The position numbers were made by a program, and so were the translations under genes. From NCBI GenBank assembly GCA_022702485.1, contig JAJIYY010000007.1, positions 1,674,001 through 1,738,000 of the forward strand: 64,000 bases of DNA, written 5' to 3'. This stretch comes from Simplicillium sp. C3G150-2. Lineage: Eukaryota; Ascomycota; Sordariomycetes; Hypocreales; Cordycipitaceae. The notes beneath the pieces are model-generated. The model was not told where the DNA came from. It did not search any database and saw nothing but the letters and a program-made list of their open reading frames with translations. Below are positions 34,955-48,452 of this stretch, piece by piece. Position 1 is the stretch's first letter; every line of letters begins with the position of its first letter.

Positions 34955-37203
34955 GCAACTACACTGCATCCTTTGCCTTCGCAATTTGCCAACACATAAA
35001 TTGCAAACATGTTCGAAAAGAAAAAAAACAACTCATATACCGCACCCATTACCAGGCCTCGAAAAGCACTAAACCAATGAGCCAGCCAACCGACTGGCTT
35101 TGATGAACCGATCTTTTCTTATTTTGCGATGTTTTCCCACCGTCTATTTCAACAACGAGTAATCCCATCATATTTCGACTATTTTTTCGAATCGGCGAAT
35201 GGCGTATGAAAAAGAAAATCTTGACAAGAAAAGAAGTTGAGGCATACCATTTGGCGCTGGGGTTCATTTTTGACGACTTTTACGCTTCTGCTACATCTTG
35301 CTATTCCCCCTTTTTTTTTTTTAAACCCCAAATCATTGGACAGGTTCTCTTCCGTTTTATTATTATCATCTGTGGCTCATGGCTTTTCTTGTCGGCTCCG
35401 TCGAGGTCCGCTGCAATTCACAGCATGCTTACGCGCAGCTGTGTCTAACGTCATCCACCATTGAGGACGACACCATCTTTGGAACGAGTCTACCAAACGA
35501 GCTGTCTGTGCGTCGACCTGCAGAATGGCTTGTTTGCTGAGGAACCGCACAAAACTTTGTTTACATGGGACGATGAAATATTCGGTGTTTCGGGAGTCAA
35601 TGACCAGACTGTTTTTAAAGCGTTATTATTCGACTAGAATACAACCAATTCGATACATACACGGACTCGAACGACAATTAATATAATCGAAACGCTGCAA
35701 CTCATTTCTCATGATCTGTTCGTTCGTCCAATTGTCGCTGGACACCAAGGAACAATAGCTTCTCAAAGAAAGTAGTTGGCGAGTAGCTGAACAAGAGCAC
35801 TACTGCATGATCTATTGTACTTTCTTTAGAAAGTCTTTGCATGTGTCCTTTGGACTCATGTGACAAGATATGACGGGATATCAGAAGTTCTGTTTGATTA
35901 TTCAACCCATGATGTGTCTATTTATTTTTCTTTGGGAGTAAGGAGCCGCAGGGCCATATTTTATTTTCGACAACAGAGACGGAGAGCAGTAAGATTGGAC
36001 GTATGGGACAATGATACAGAGGGGAAGATTTTTGTTGTTTCTTTTCTTGGGTTCTTTTCTTTGTTATATTTCGTTTAAAACGAAAAAGAAGGACGGTATG
36101 ACACTTTGCTCTGGAAAGAATGGGATCATGTATGTAACGGTGACAAGATGAGATATTGGATGGAAATATTCTACAGCATTTACACCACACCTCTTTGCTA
36201 CCTTGCTTGATACATCCAAATTGAATGGCAGCTGCGCTTTGACAACGAAATCCGCGGACGTTGCAACCAACCACCAACCCAACCAAAGCCTGGGATCCGC
36301 GGCAAAAACGCCCCCATGCAGTCACGAGCAGGCTTTCTCAGTAACGTGGCGCCCAAAAGGTTGACGCCGCATTTTGTTTCTCCTCATGTCAAAATCGGCG
36401 GCTAGCTTCTCTTTGACAAAAAGTAGAGCTTCAGCTTCGGCGACTCGACAGGAAGGGTGTGTGTGTGTGTAGCCAAATGACGTGGTGGTGGCTTGGGAAA
36501 ACAAGATGTCATGCACCACACCCCCTTTCCTTTTTGTGACTTATTTTATTTTTATTTCTGAGGATCCCGTTCGGTGACCTATAACACTGTTATGTACTGG
36601 TATATGCACGACCGGCATGGGGAGCGGAAAGTCGGAAACAAAATCATAGGCAGCTAGATCTGTCATGTAACGTGCCCTTGAACGTAAGCTGAAAGAGGTA
36701 GTTTTTCAAGTCGCCGGTTGCCTGATTCATAAGCTGTCGATTCATTTCTTCACTGCAGATACTTGGCACGACTCAAGAAAACATCAGTTATCATAAATAG
36801 ATATATCGATAAAAAGGTGATGTAGCTACTCCAAAAAAAAAAAAAAGAAAAGTGTAAAAAAAAGCTCAAAAAAAGTGGTGAGCACCTCCAAGAGGTTGTC
36901 TCCCAATGAGAATGATGAAGAAGTAAACGGGCCAACTGTTGCGACGCCACCCATCCACCCATCCATCCTGCAAGCAAAGTAAAAGTAAAAAGCAATAACC
37001 GAAACCAAAAACCAAAAGTGACATTCCTTTCGCTGTAAAGTGTCGTTGCGCCCAAAAGATTTCCCAACAAGAGACATACATATATCTGGCTTTTTTAGAT
37101 ACATAAAAAGCTTTGCATATTTATAAGATTTATCCCACCTGTCCTAAATGACTCCTAAAAATGTACGCTCAAACTCCACGCTGTAGAGATAATAGTCTCC
37201 TTC
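34955..37203. other. Convergent intergenic space, RAS2 to OPY2
   Basis: 2.25 kb between two converging stop codons. It contains a (GT)7 run at 36457-36470 and A-rich tracts near 36832-36845. Small open frames here have no domain. A convergent space this long could hold an extra non-coding transcript, but nothing in the sequence shows one. Confidence 0.45.
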
Positions 37204-38518
37204 TTATTTCGTAGCGTGAGCGTCTGAGAATGGGCCGCTCTCGCGGTCAGGCGTAGACACCGCCGAGCTAGCCCTTGAGCCGGAGCCAGAGCTTCCCTCA
37301 CGCGTCTCTTCCTTGATGGCGCCAAGAGGCGTCTTTTGCGGAGGGTCGGCGAATGGGCCTTGCTCAGAGTCCTCAGGAGGAGGCGTTTCGGTAATGGTAG
37401 GGATGGGGCTCAATGCGATAGGAGAAGCTTCCTTGCCGCTAGACTTGGCAGGCGATGTCACAGATGACGAGGCTGGAGAAGCCGACTTGGGGCCAATCTC
37501 AATCTTCTTCAAACCTCCAACCTTGACGACTTGGGCACGGCCCTGAGTGGCAGTGTTGACAAAGGTAGATCCAACGCTGAAGTCGCTAGCCGTGCTTTCG
37601 GGACGAGCGGGGGCAGAAAATTTCTCGAAATCAATGTTGGGGACAGGAGGGGTGTTGGGCGTGCTTCCACCCGACTTGACGCTGACAACCGTGGGCTTGA
37701 TGCGCATGCCGGCTTGCGACGCAGTTTGCACCTGAGCTTGCTTGCCGTAGATGGTGGAGGCGATGCTAGAACGAGGGTTGTAGGACGAAGCGCGGTCAGA
37801 GTACCCAGAGTACGTCGAGTCTCGCGCATAGTAAGGGCTGAACTCGCTCTCGTCGTCTCGGCCGGCTGGAATAGGTGGAACAGGAGGAACAAGGACATCG
37901 GGAGTCTGGGAGGTGGGGGTTGCTCGGTTGCTTACACCAGGGATGTAGGCAATCTGAATGATGTTGGAAGCACGTGTCAAGACAGTAGAGGCGATAGAGT
38001 GAACCGTGTGAACAGATTCACGGCGCTCGTGGCTGTGTCCATCGCTCTTCTCAACGTAACCTCCTCCTCGACTGGACTCGGCCTCGTAAAGTGAGGGTTG
38101 TTCATACTGGCCTCTCTTTGGCTTAATGAGATACTTCCAGACGAGGAACGTAATGACAGCAATGACGGCAATGCCACCAATCACACCTCCTGCAATGGGA
38201 CCAGCACTTGGCCCTTTGCTACCACTATCGCTGCTGCTGCCACCGTCGCCACTGTCGCTGCTATCGACGGCCTGGCAAATAGCTTGTGGACACTGATTGC
38301 AGCTTTGCGATGTGTAGGCGCATTGTGTACCGTCTTTGCAGGGTGGACATGTCAGTTTGGCGTTGGCATCACACTGCACACATCCTCTTCCGAACAATGT
38401 GTTGTAGGCTATTAGAATCAGTTAGTATCGTGGGATTTAAGCGAACCGTATCGGGATGATGGAACGTACATTCGCTGCGCTGCGTCGCACCACGAATAGC
38501 AAATCGTGCGTGCTCCAT
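37204..38518 (-). CDS. OPY2: OPY2-like membrane anchor of the HOG/Ste50 pathway
   Basis: Two exons, 38470-38518 and 37204-38408, giving 417 aa. In yeast Opy2 anchors the adaptor Ste50 at the plasma membrane and so routes osmotic signals into the Hog1 MAP kinase cascade. The short extracellular part has eight cysteines between CVQCDANAKLTCPPC and QAICQ, the fungal Opy2 cysteine domain. A Ser/Gly linker follows, then one membrane helix (about residues 87-111, IAGGVIGGIAVIAVITFLVW) and a basic stop-transfer KPKRG. The long cytosolic tail is Ser/Thr/Pro-rich, suited to phosphorylation and adaptor binding, with repeated SxxxS blocks. The start codon is predicted from an upstream 49-bp exon (MEHARFAIRG) and is less certain than the rest. 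Confidence 0.85.
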
Positions 38519-41500
38519 CTCTTCCCGCTAGAATTTGACGAAATGTACTTGGGAAATTTGGCGGATGGTGTTCGGTGTTGCGATATGCGTCGAGATATGT
38601 TGCTTGACACTGTTCGCCGATGTTCGTAATTGGGTATGCGGTCGGCAACGTAAAGCGCAAATGAGTATAAATATTCTGGCGAGGCAATAAATCGCTTGTA
38701 CGGGAACGGTCACGTAACGGATATCGTGCAGTGCTAAAGGGCGTCGGCCAGCGATGGAAGGAATAAAGATGTAAGGGCGAAAGGGCGTTGAAGAAACGAG
38801 GGAATGAATGTAGAGGCTTGCTCGGCAAGGCGGTAGATAACAATGAAGAAAGTTTAAATGATCAAAACGAAAGGCATAATCGAACCAGGCGATTGTAGAG
38901 GTGATCCAGAGAAGAAGAAGGCAGAAGTCGTGCCAAGGAGCGATGGCAGCCGAGAGGGATTTCTATGCGGTCGAAGGATGGAATGGATGTCTCCAGCAAA
39001 CAAGGACGAGAGAGAGGGACAGACGAGAAAGGTGGACAGAAGCAAAGTCCTTGCAGGCATGGCGGTTTCAGACAATGGAAGGGGCAGCGAGCAATTGGGC
39101 GGAGGAAGCCAGGCCCAGTGGAGCACTGGCGCCAGGGGTCCCGAATATTGCAACAGTGGACCTGAGAAAATGAAAGCAGTATTGGCACTGTATTACGACT
39201 GTGCACTGTGCACTGTGCACCTCAGAACTGGGGGACACACAGTGCCAACTCAGGCTTTTCGCGCACCCATTTACCCCTGCGCCGGTGCATGGGGTTTGGG
39301 TCTGCTGCGGGCTTCTGAGTGGCTGTTGGCTGTACCGAGAGCCCGCCAGTGCTTCACATAAAACGCCATCTTTTCCCGTCCCTGAGTGAATGAACAGGCC
39401 ACAGGCAACGCGGCTGCTTGCATCTTCATTCCGGTAAATTAGCCACTGCCACTGCAGATTGAAACGGATGAAATCGATGAATCGGACTCTTCCGGGCCTG
39501 CGACGGCACAGATTCATGCTATGAATTATCGCTTGACGTCTTGTATTTTCGTGCTTGTGAGACCATTATCGCGGGCTTGCGTGTCCCGCTTGGTGCAACG
39601 CGTCGAGCAGCATTCCAACGCCAACGCCCATGGCGAGCGCCACAAAGACTCGTTCGCCGCCAATTCAATCCTTCGACGCTTGTCAGCATGTAGTGGTGAC
39701 TAAAAAGCGACGCTGACTTATGACTTGTCAAGCCTGTGCAGGTAGCGAAGGATTTTGGCGTACCTAATGGAGGTTTGTGCCCGCATCAACGCAGCCCGTT
39801 TGGCGTGCTTATGCTGCTGTAATCTTGGGCTCGGACGAATCACAGCGCACACTCTAGTGCGGCCCTGTCCCTTTGTTCCCTGCTGGAGCTTGCTGAGAAG
39901 AGGTATAATATTCCTTGGTTATATGCACGCCTTAGGCTTCATCTCCTCAATACGGTATTGCGTGCGCCCGTCCTCTGCCTGTGAGCCCTATTCCGAAGCC
40001 TTTTACCCATAATGCTGCAATTTTAAGCCGACTGGACTGCTATCGTAATACTATACATGTTGAAATTGCGCTCAAGCAAATGTGCTCGGTGACTTCTGGG
40101 CCCATTCTTCGCGAGCCATCCTCGGGAAACATGTCCTCGGGAATCATGCGTCAATTGCTGTTTCTGAAGGATCAATACTGGAGGATTCAGAATCCTCGCA
40201 CGGTGAGCTGTATGAAGTTTCGCCAAGAAGTCAAGGTCTCTGTCATCACACAGGCACAACAACAAATAACGGGCGGCACAGCACGGCCGTTGGTGGCGCC
40301 TGGTTGGGTGAAGATTGCAGATCAGATGTTCCAGACCCGGCACAGACGAATCCCCCAGTGAGTCTCCTGTGCAAGGGGTCCGCAGAGGTCGCCAGGTTTG
40401 CAGAATGCTCACACAACACTCGATGAGTAAGCGAATGGATCAATCCAATGCTTTAATAAATGGAACATGTGAGCTTTTGTGCCATGTACCGGTACTTGGG
40501 TAAAGGCAAATCATATATCTTGGTCGAGACGGACGGATTCATTTGCATACTTGAAGCTTTTCGCAATACGTTGTCGAATCGAGCTTTTTCGACGACCTAT
40601 AACTCAGAAATCCCCATGTTATGGCCATACATACAAATATTCCACATTGCATTGCAGTGTCGAGGCTTATTATGCTGTGACATTGCTTGACCTCGTACAA
40701 GGTTAGGTAGTTGATAACAGTTCTCAGGAGCGCCTGGGTATCTGCACCGAACCTTCAAACAAAACATTTGCTATGATCTGGCGAGATCTGGAAAAGTATT
40801 GCCGAGTGGTATTTTAAGAAACATATCGTGGACTGCGCCACGAGGTTTGCTCGACACTGACAATAATTATTTCCATTGGTGCACAGTGCATTGCCGCAGA
40901 GCGTAGCACAGGCACAGGCCTGCACGAGCTCTGCACCGCCCCAAAGCCCGCTGTCGCTCAAGTTTCTATTTTTGGAGCTGCTCAAAGAGAACGTGCCAGC
41001 CACACGGGGCCATGACATGCAACATCCAAGTTTTTTATCCGAACGTCCTCATTGTGGCATGACTGGAATGACAGTGGTACGTATTTACGTAGTGGGAGAC
41101 GTAACAGGTCAAATCTATGTATGACTCTCGTCGTTTAAATATATATATATAATTTTTTACGAGGTGATGCGCAATGGGCGGTAAAGGTGAATTGATCTTC
41201 AGGGCTCGAACGTTAATTTTGATTGTCCCTCGTTTACTTGTAATGGCACAGTGAAAGTGACCTCCACTTGCAGCACCAAGACCAAGGCCTGGGAGGTACC
41301 TGGGGATAGTGGGCACCGCAGGCTGACTGCCTACATGGGACAAAGGATTTGAGCGAGAGCCTTGTCCAGCAACTTGTGCACATCAGGCTGTGATTATTAT
41401 TCGTCCCAAAATCCTTCCGGTGGCCTCTCACCTTTGCGACATTATTTGCCAGCCTTCACTTTAATTTTAATTCTTTTTCTCTGTGCATGTTCCCTCCGTT

Positions 41501-42478
41501 TGACACTGGTTGGTTCTCCCGTAGCCTAAACTGTGACGGGTGGCGCCGCGCAAGATGAATGGAATGGCACCCAATGACGACAACTGTATTTTACCACTGG
41601 TGCACTGCGTATAGGGCATTTGCAGCATCAGCAAACTCAGAGTCACGCAAAAGCAACGTTTCGATGGTCCCTTAAACTGCAGCATGAGCGAGAAACGCAC
41701 TTTAATTAGCCAAATAAAAATAAAGCCTGCCCGTACCATAAAAAACACGCCCAAAAGTGGTTCAATCTGACGTAGCTTGTTGCAGCGGAAACCCGTGTCA
41801 AGCGGGGCCAAGGGCAGAGTGGCTCAGCTGTCTTAGTGAGTACCCAGCCTGAGCCAGTCCCCTATTCCTGGCTCACGCTTGGCTGACAGGAGAGCCATCG
41901 CAGCATCTTAGCGCCGCGCACCTGTTGGCGGCTGTCCACACCTGTCCCTGCACCCGCTAACCTAACAGAACAGCGGCCCTCCCTCCCAGCCTGCCAGCAC
42001 AGCCCAGCCTGGGGAGCTCGTTGGGTCTTCCGAAACAGGCTCCCTGCACGAGACAAAAAAAAGTTACGGTGCAAAGCTCGCCTTTCCTTCTTCTACCTGG
42101 AGCCCCCTGCACTCTTAAAGCCTTCTTCTCTTTCATCATCATTTTCCTTTATCCTCCTTTTTCCATTTCTTTCTTCTTTTTCTTTTTTTGTTTGGCTCGC
42201 TTTTAGACTACTTGCGTCCTTTGAGACCATCCATTCGTCTTTGGCTATAGCCTCCCCTAATACAAAGTCACAGGTGTCCACGTCTCCTGATCGACGACGC
42301 CTCACGCCCTCCCTTTTTTTCTGCCTCCGCATCATCTAACCGTCGCTCGCTGTTTCTGAATCAAAAACAGCGTCTTGCATTTCGAGAAGCGTCTTCATTT
42401 TATTCCAGCAAGATTGATCATTTTTACTTGGGCATTCGTCTTTTACTCGCACCGAGCTCCGTTTGAGCATACTGCAAG
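38519..42478. other. Divergent intergenic space, OPY2 to chitin synthase
   Basis: Nearly 4 kb with no recognisable gene. It includes three copies of GTGCACT at 39201-39220, an ACGCGT at 39598-39603 and a CT-rich leader at about 42110-42200 just before the chitin synthase. Chance frames reach about 165 codons and lack domains. Confidence 0.5.
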
Positions 42479-45304
42479 ATGGCATACAACGGCCAAGGCG
42501 GCCAAGGCCACGGCCACGACCACGACTATGCTGGTGGCCATCAAATGACCGACCTGCCTCCTGGTGGTAGCGTGAGTGCTACATCAAACTGATTTCGTTT
42601 GCCTGCTGTTGCTAATCATGTTTAGTATCACATGCCTCCGCAGGAACACGACGAGGAAGCAGGACGTTACCTCCTAAACGAGCCTCCTGCTGGCCACTAC
42701 GACCACGACCGTCTCGGCGCCCACACCCCTCCCCATCGTCCGGTTTCTGCGTACAGTCTCACCGAGTCGTATGCTCCTGGAGCTGGCCAGACGGCGCCAA
42801 TGGGAGCACCTCCTACCGGATTTGGCGATAATGGCTATGGCCAGTACCCCCAGGAAGGCGGCGACTTTCCCTATGGACGCCCGATGTCGACGATGGACCC
42901 CGATGAGGAACATGAGAACTGGGTGCAACGCCAACAACAACCTAGTGGATTTGGCCATGGAGGTGGCCTCAAGCGCTTCAACACTCGTAAAGTCAAGCTT
43001 GTCCAAGGTTCCGTGCTGAGCATTGATTACCCCGTGCCCAGCGCCATCAAGAACGCCGTCCAACCCCGCTACCGTGATGTCGAAGGCGGCAATGAGGAAT
43101 TCATGAAGATGCGATACACTGCCGCCACTTGCGATCCCAACGACTTCACCCTCAAGAACGGTTACGATTTGCGTCCTCGTATGTACAACAGACATACTGA
43201 GCTGCTTATCGCCATTACCTACTACAACGAAGACAAGGTACTGCTCTCCAGAACCCTCCACGGTGTTATGCAGAACATCCGCGATATCGTCAACCTCAAG
43301 AAGTCCACTTTCTGGAACAAGGGTGGCCCAGCCTGGCAAAAGATTGTTGTCTGCCTGGTCTTTGACGGTATTGAGAAGGTCGACAAAAACACACTCGATT
43401 TGCTCGCTACAGTCGGTATCTACCAGGATGGCGTTGTCAAGAAGGATGTTGACGGCAAGGAGACTGTTGCTCACATTTTCGAGTACACAAGTCAGCTTTC
43501 CGTCACTCCTAACCAACAGCTGATTCGCCCTACTGGTGACAGCCCCCAGAACTTGCCTCCCGTGCAGTTCATTTTCTGTTTGAAGGGCAAGAACAGCAAG
43601 AAGATCAACTCTCATCGTTGGTTGTTCAATGCGTTTGGCCGCATTCTCAACCCTGAAGTGTGTATCTTACTTGATGCCGGTACCAAGCCCAGCCCGCGCT
43701 CGCTGCTGGCCTTGTGGGAGGGTTTTTACAACGACAAGGATCTTGGTGGTGCCTGTGGTGAAATTCACGCCATGTTAGGCAAGGGCGGCAAAAAGCTGCT
43801 CAACCCACTCGTCGCCGTTCAAAACTTCGAGTACAAGATCTCCAACATTTTGGACAAGCCTTTGGAAAGTTCTTTTGGTTATGTCAGTGTGTTGCCTGGT
43901 GCTTTCTCTGCCTACAGATTCCGAGCCATCATGGGACGCCCTCTCGAACAGTACTTCCATGGTGATCACACCCTATCCAAGATGCTGGGCAAGAAGGGTA
44001 TTGATGGAATGAATATCTTCAAAAAGAACATGTTCTTGGCCGAAGATCGTATTTTGTGTTTCGAACTGGTCGCCAAGGCTGGGCAGAAGTGGCATTTGTC
44101 CTATATCAAAGCCGCCAAGGGTGAGACAGATGTTCCTGAAGGAGCTGCTGAATTCATCAGCCAGCGTCGTCGTTGGCTCAACGGTTCTTTCGCTGCTACG
44201 CTCTACTCCCTGATGCATTTTGGACGCATGTACAAGAGTGGTCACAACATCATTCGCATGTTCTTCTTCCACGTTCAGCTGCTGTACAACATCCTCAACT
44301 TGATCTTCACCTGGTTCTCTCTGGCTTCTTACTATCTTACCACTACGGTTATCATGGACCTTGTCGGCACGCCCGTCGTCGGCGGTTCCTCCGGAGTAGA
44401 GCACCACGGCTGGCCGTTTGGTGATACAGCGACGCCCATCATCAACGCCTTGCTCAAGTACCTCTATCTGGCTTTCGTCATCCTGCAATTTATTTTGGCC
44501 CTGGGTAACCGACCCAAGGGTTCCAAGTTCACGTATATTGCTTCGTTCATGATCTTCAGTCTCATTCAGGGTTACATCCTAGTTTTGTCTGGGTACCTTG
44601 TCGCTCGAGCCTTCAACACGCCCATCTCAGACCAGATCAAGCTCGACTCAGGCTCTAACTTTGTGCACAGCTTCTTTGCCGGTTCCAGTGCCGCTGGTGT
44701 CATCCTCATCGCTCTTATCACCATTTACGGTCTCTACTTTGTGGCTTCGTTCCTGTACCTCGACCCGTGGCACATGTTCCACTCTTTCCCTTACTACCTG
44801 TTGCTCATGTCAACCTACATCAACATTCTCATGGTCTACGCGTTCAACAACTGGCACGACGTGTCTTGGGGTACCAAGGGATCCGACAAGGTGGAAGCCC
44901 TTCCTTCTGCCACCATTACCAAGGGCGAAAAGAACGAAGTTGTTGTTGAAGAAATTGAGAAGGAGCAGGAAGACATTGACAGCCAGTTCGAGCAAACCGT
45001 TCGTCGTGCTTTGGCCCCTTTCAAGGAGGTCGAAGAAATCGAGACAAAGGATGTGGAAGACTCTTACAAGTCTTTCCGTACTGGTCTGGTCATTCTTTGG
45101 CTGTTCTCCAACATGTTGCTTGTTGTCATCATTACGAGTGACAACTTCAACTCCTTCGGTATTGGCCACTCTGCTTCCGTTCGCACAGCGAACTTCTTCA
45201 AGTTCCTTTTGTACGCGACTGCGGTGCTTTCGCTTATCCGATTCTTCGGTTTCCTTTGGTTCTTGGGCAAGACTGGTCTGATGTGCTGCTTCGCCAGGCG
45301 CTAA
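42479..45304 (+). CDS. Chitin synthase, class III
   Basis: Two exons, 42479-42571 and 42626-45304, giving 923 aa, the usual size of class III enzymes (Aspergillus chsB, Neurospora chs-1). This membrane enzyme of the hyphal tip makes chitin from UDP-GlcNAc. The N-terminal ~150 residues are a hydrophilic Gly/His/Pro/Gln-rich extension. The catalytic core shows ELLIAITYYNEDKVLLSRTL, CILLDAGTKPSPRSLL, the EDR-type acidic motif LAEDRIL near residue 504 and the product-binding QRRRW at about 543. A chain of membrane helices follows, then an acidic loop (VVEEIEKEQEDIDSQFEQ) and two more helices at the end. Class I/II enzymes share the core; the absent myosin head and the N-terminus MAYNGQGG favour class III. 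Confidence 0.95.
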
Positions 45305-45917
45305 ATGTGGCAAGGAAAAGATAGTATATTTGGAAATCAGTGGTGGTGGTTTACGAACCCACGTTTCAGGATTAGACAGATTGGTTCATTTGCAGATACC
45401 TCGGTTTGTAACGTTACTTTTCAGATATAACAGTTGCGCGTAAAATGTCGTTTTAATGGGAATTTTAATTTGTTCAATCATGAGAAGACTATGAGCACTG
45501 TGCAAACATTTTGCTACGTGAGATTTAGTTGAAGAGTCGTAGAAACCTCGGGAGTTTAGGCGCAAGTCGTGCTTATCTTATCGCACCGCCTCATCGTGGG
45601 TGGCGGGCGGTGTGCCCCTCCTCCGTAGGCTGCCTGTTCGCGATTCCAAGGCTGAGAGGCAAACTGGAGGGCAGAACAACTGCGTACAAACCACGAACCA
45701 AACGAGAACCCTCCAAGCATCTGCCTAAAAAGCACTGCTAGTCAGGCTTACCTCTTTGCGAGCCTTGATATTCTCTGCTTTTTACCATTATTTGTATTTC
45801 AGTGCACTTGCTCTCTGTTTCCATCCACAGCCGGCGACCCTGCGAGTACCTCATTTTGCTGCATTAGTCAACCACATCACACGATCGAGCGACTGGGGAC
45901 GCCACGACACAGCCAAG
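45305..45917. other. Intergenic: chitin synthase 3' flank and UBC12 promoter
   Basis: 613 bp; nothing else is recognised. Confidence 0.45.
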
Positions 45918-46623
45918 ATGTTGAAGATTTGGTCCATGGTAAGATGCATATGCGTCTGCACAGAAGTCAAGTGTTGTGTGATATTCTAACTCGTTGAACA
46001 GAAGAAGGAGCAGAAGGAGGCGGAGAACGCTGAGGGGCAAGCTGCGGGAGGAAAGAAAAAGAAGGTGACCGCTGCCCAACTTCGAGTTCAAAAGGGTAAC
46101 TATTGCCTCCTCTGGGTCACTAGCGGTTGATACCATGCTTCGGAAACGTTGTGACTAACCGCCCGGTGGTGCTGGTATAGATTTGTCGGAGCTTTCTCTA
46201 GGGGACACGATGACGACGGAATTCCCGAACGCAGACGATATCCTCAACTTTGTGCTGTCAATCGAACCAGACGAGGGCATGTACCGCTCGGGCCGCTTTA
46301 CTTTCGACTTTGCGATTAACCAGAACTTCCCCCACGAGCCACCAAAGGTGCTGTGTCGCGAGAAGATCTACCACCCCAATATCGATGTCGAGGGCAAAGT
46401 GTGCCTGAACATTCTGCGAGAAGACTGGAAGCCCGTACTGAACTTGAATGCTGTTATTGTAGGACTACAGTTCTTATTCTTGGAGCCGAACGCGTCGGAT
46501 CCCCTGAACAAGGAGGCCGCCGAGGACTTGCGAAACAATCGAGAAGGGTTCAAGAGAAACGTTAGGACGTCGATGAGCGGTGGCAACGTCAAGGGCACCA
46601 CATATGATCGAGTGTTGAGATAG
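45918..46623 (+). CDS. UBC12: NEDD8-conjugating E2 enzyme Ubc12
   Basis: Three exons, 45918-45938, 46002-46095 and 46181-46623, giving 185 aa. Ubc12 takes Nedd8/Rub1 from its E1 and passes it to cullins. The N-terminal tail starts MLKIWSM KKEQKEAE; the family uses a short tail of this kind to dock on the E1. The core has SIEPDEGMYRSGRFTFDF, YHPNIDVEGKVCLNILREDW with HPN before the catalytic Cys (about residue 113), and the expected C-terminal helices. The first exon holds only seven codons. All three junctions keep frame and have GT-AG ends. Confidence 0.95.
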
Positions 46624-48452
46624 GATATTCCAGCACGTAGATGAATATACGGGGTGGGCAGAGCGCACTCGAGAAATTAGGGGACTGCAAAGACGATATC
46701 GATGCACATACAACGACATAGAATTAAGAAGGACAGCCAGCGAGATGGAAACTACGCTTACTTTCCCTTCGAATGAATTTTGGAGGCGCATTCCAAAAGG
46801 AAATGGCATGGATTTACTGGCGTCTCTTTAAAGAAATACATTGTTCATAAAGCATTTGAGATTAAAGATATTTTGAAGTCTTGGGTTGGTTTACGCCGTG
46901 ATGTTGTGCTCGTTCGCGGAGTGATTTTTGGGCGGAATTGGAGTGAGAAGAAACTTGCAGGAGCGCAAATGCAACATAATACGCATTACGAGATTCGACT
47001 TTGTTGGCAAGGCAGTTCGATGCTATGCGACGCAAGGTAAATGTAGTCAGTGACGCTTCACGATGGCACCCCGCCAATTCTTACCATCAAGGTGGGGGAA
47101 TTTTAGAGGGATTCGTAAGATGTCGAGTTGCGTAATACAGCCACCATTAGTATGCGCATGGTGCAAAGAAAAACTGTGTGTAGATGCAGGGCAGGACAGC
47201 TCAAGTCAATTCAAAAAGTGAAGCTAGTCAGTTGTGTGTAGATGCGATGATTTCGGGAACGATTCGTTGTTGAGGTTAAAAGGGGACCCGTGAGTCAGGA
47301 CACAATGGAGAATTTCGGGACTTACAGGGAACCCCCGAGTTTTAGACATGATGGAATTGGAGACGAGACGCAAGTCAAGCGCAAAAGAAGCCCCTCCACT
47401 CCGCAAAAGCCAGAAAAGCGACTGCGGTGTCGGGGCGGGCGAGAGCTGGAGAAACAGAGCGGCCGCTATCGCAGTCGCTGCAGTGGGAGAATTGAGAGGC
47501 TTCTTACTGGCTGTTTGGGGCAGTCTGGGAGTCATAATTGGCGCTGTGCCTTGGAGCAGCTACAGTGGCCGAGTGGGCTGGGACAGGCGGAGAGGGGCGC
47601 CAGCTTAGGGGAGATGGATACTAAGCTCGGTACAGTAAGCCGATAATTTGCCTCAGATCTGGACGCAGGGGATGGGGGGGTTTTTGTGTGTGGTCAATTG
47701 AGAGTTGGAAACGTGTTGAGGGACATCTGAGATTTTTTTTCATGGGCATATTATAATTTTAGCTTTTTGTTCTGAAGCTTGTTGTGGCCTCTGACGAATG
47801 GCTGTTGCGGCTAAACGGATGTGTCCAAAAAACAATTAATTTACAGTTGGTAAAGTACCTTGGCTGCATCCGTCCACGACAGCCAGCCTTTCCCCTAGTT
47901 CCAACCCATGAGTGGCCTAACCGGAGGCAGACCGACACTACGGGCCACCGCAGCAGAGCCTCTCTTTCACATGTGGGAGGCGGCAGGAAACATTAACCCT
48001 AGCAAGAGACCAAAGTACCTGTCGAGCTAGAACTGGGTGGGATTAGCACAGCAGCGCCAGCCAAAGATACCTCACCTTATCAGAGACCTTGCAGAATTAA
48101 GAGGGGACCTTGGGGCACTTGGGGGGGACCGGCGCCCCATAGTAAATCTAGCTATGCTTGCAGTGCACCGAGATCGGGGCCGCTGCTACAGTGATGGGGT
48201 GATGGGCTCAGACAAGGAACGGCCACACCACACAAAGCAAAAAGGCTAGCGTCTGCTGCTCTTGTCGATTGAACCTTTTTTTCTTTCTCTCTCTTCTCTT
48301 CTCTTTCATCAACTCTTCATCTTGAATCCGTCTCAGGAAACCTTTTCCCCCAAAAAGTCAATTCCTCATCTTGACTTTTCTCTCCCACAGCTTCAAACTC
48401 TCTTTCTTGTTTCTTCCTTCTCTCCACTCCCTCACATCACACATCATTGAAA
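46624..48452. other. Intergenic: UBC12 3' flank and ILV5 promoter
   Basis: 1.8 kb. A TGAGTCA (Cpc1/Gcn4-type core) lies at 47291-47297, 1.16 kb before the ILV5 start. A CT-rich leader is at about 48273-48330. Domain-free frames of up to about 118 codons near 47290-47646 are treated as chance. Confidence 0.5.
48273..48330 (+). promoter_or_regulatory. CT-rich leader tract of ILV5
   Basis: An almost pure C/T stretch 120-180 bp before the ILV5 start. Such tracts near the transcription start are typical of strongly expressed fungal genes; that role here is inferred. Confidence 0.5.

Noticed and set aside
42674..43615. Minus-strand open frame of 313 codons opposite the chitin synthase
   Set aside because: Antisense shadow of the biased sense codons; no motif.
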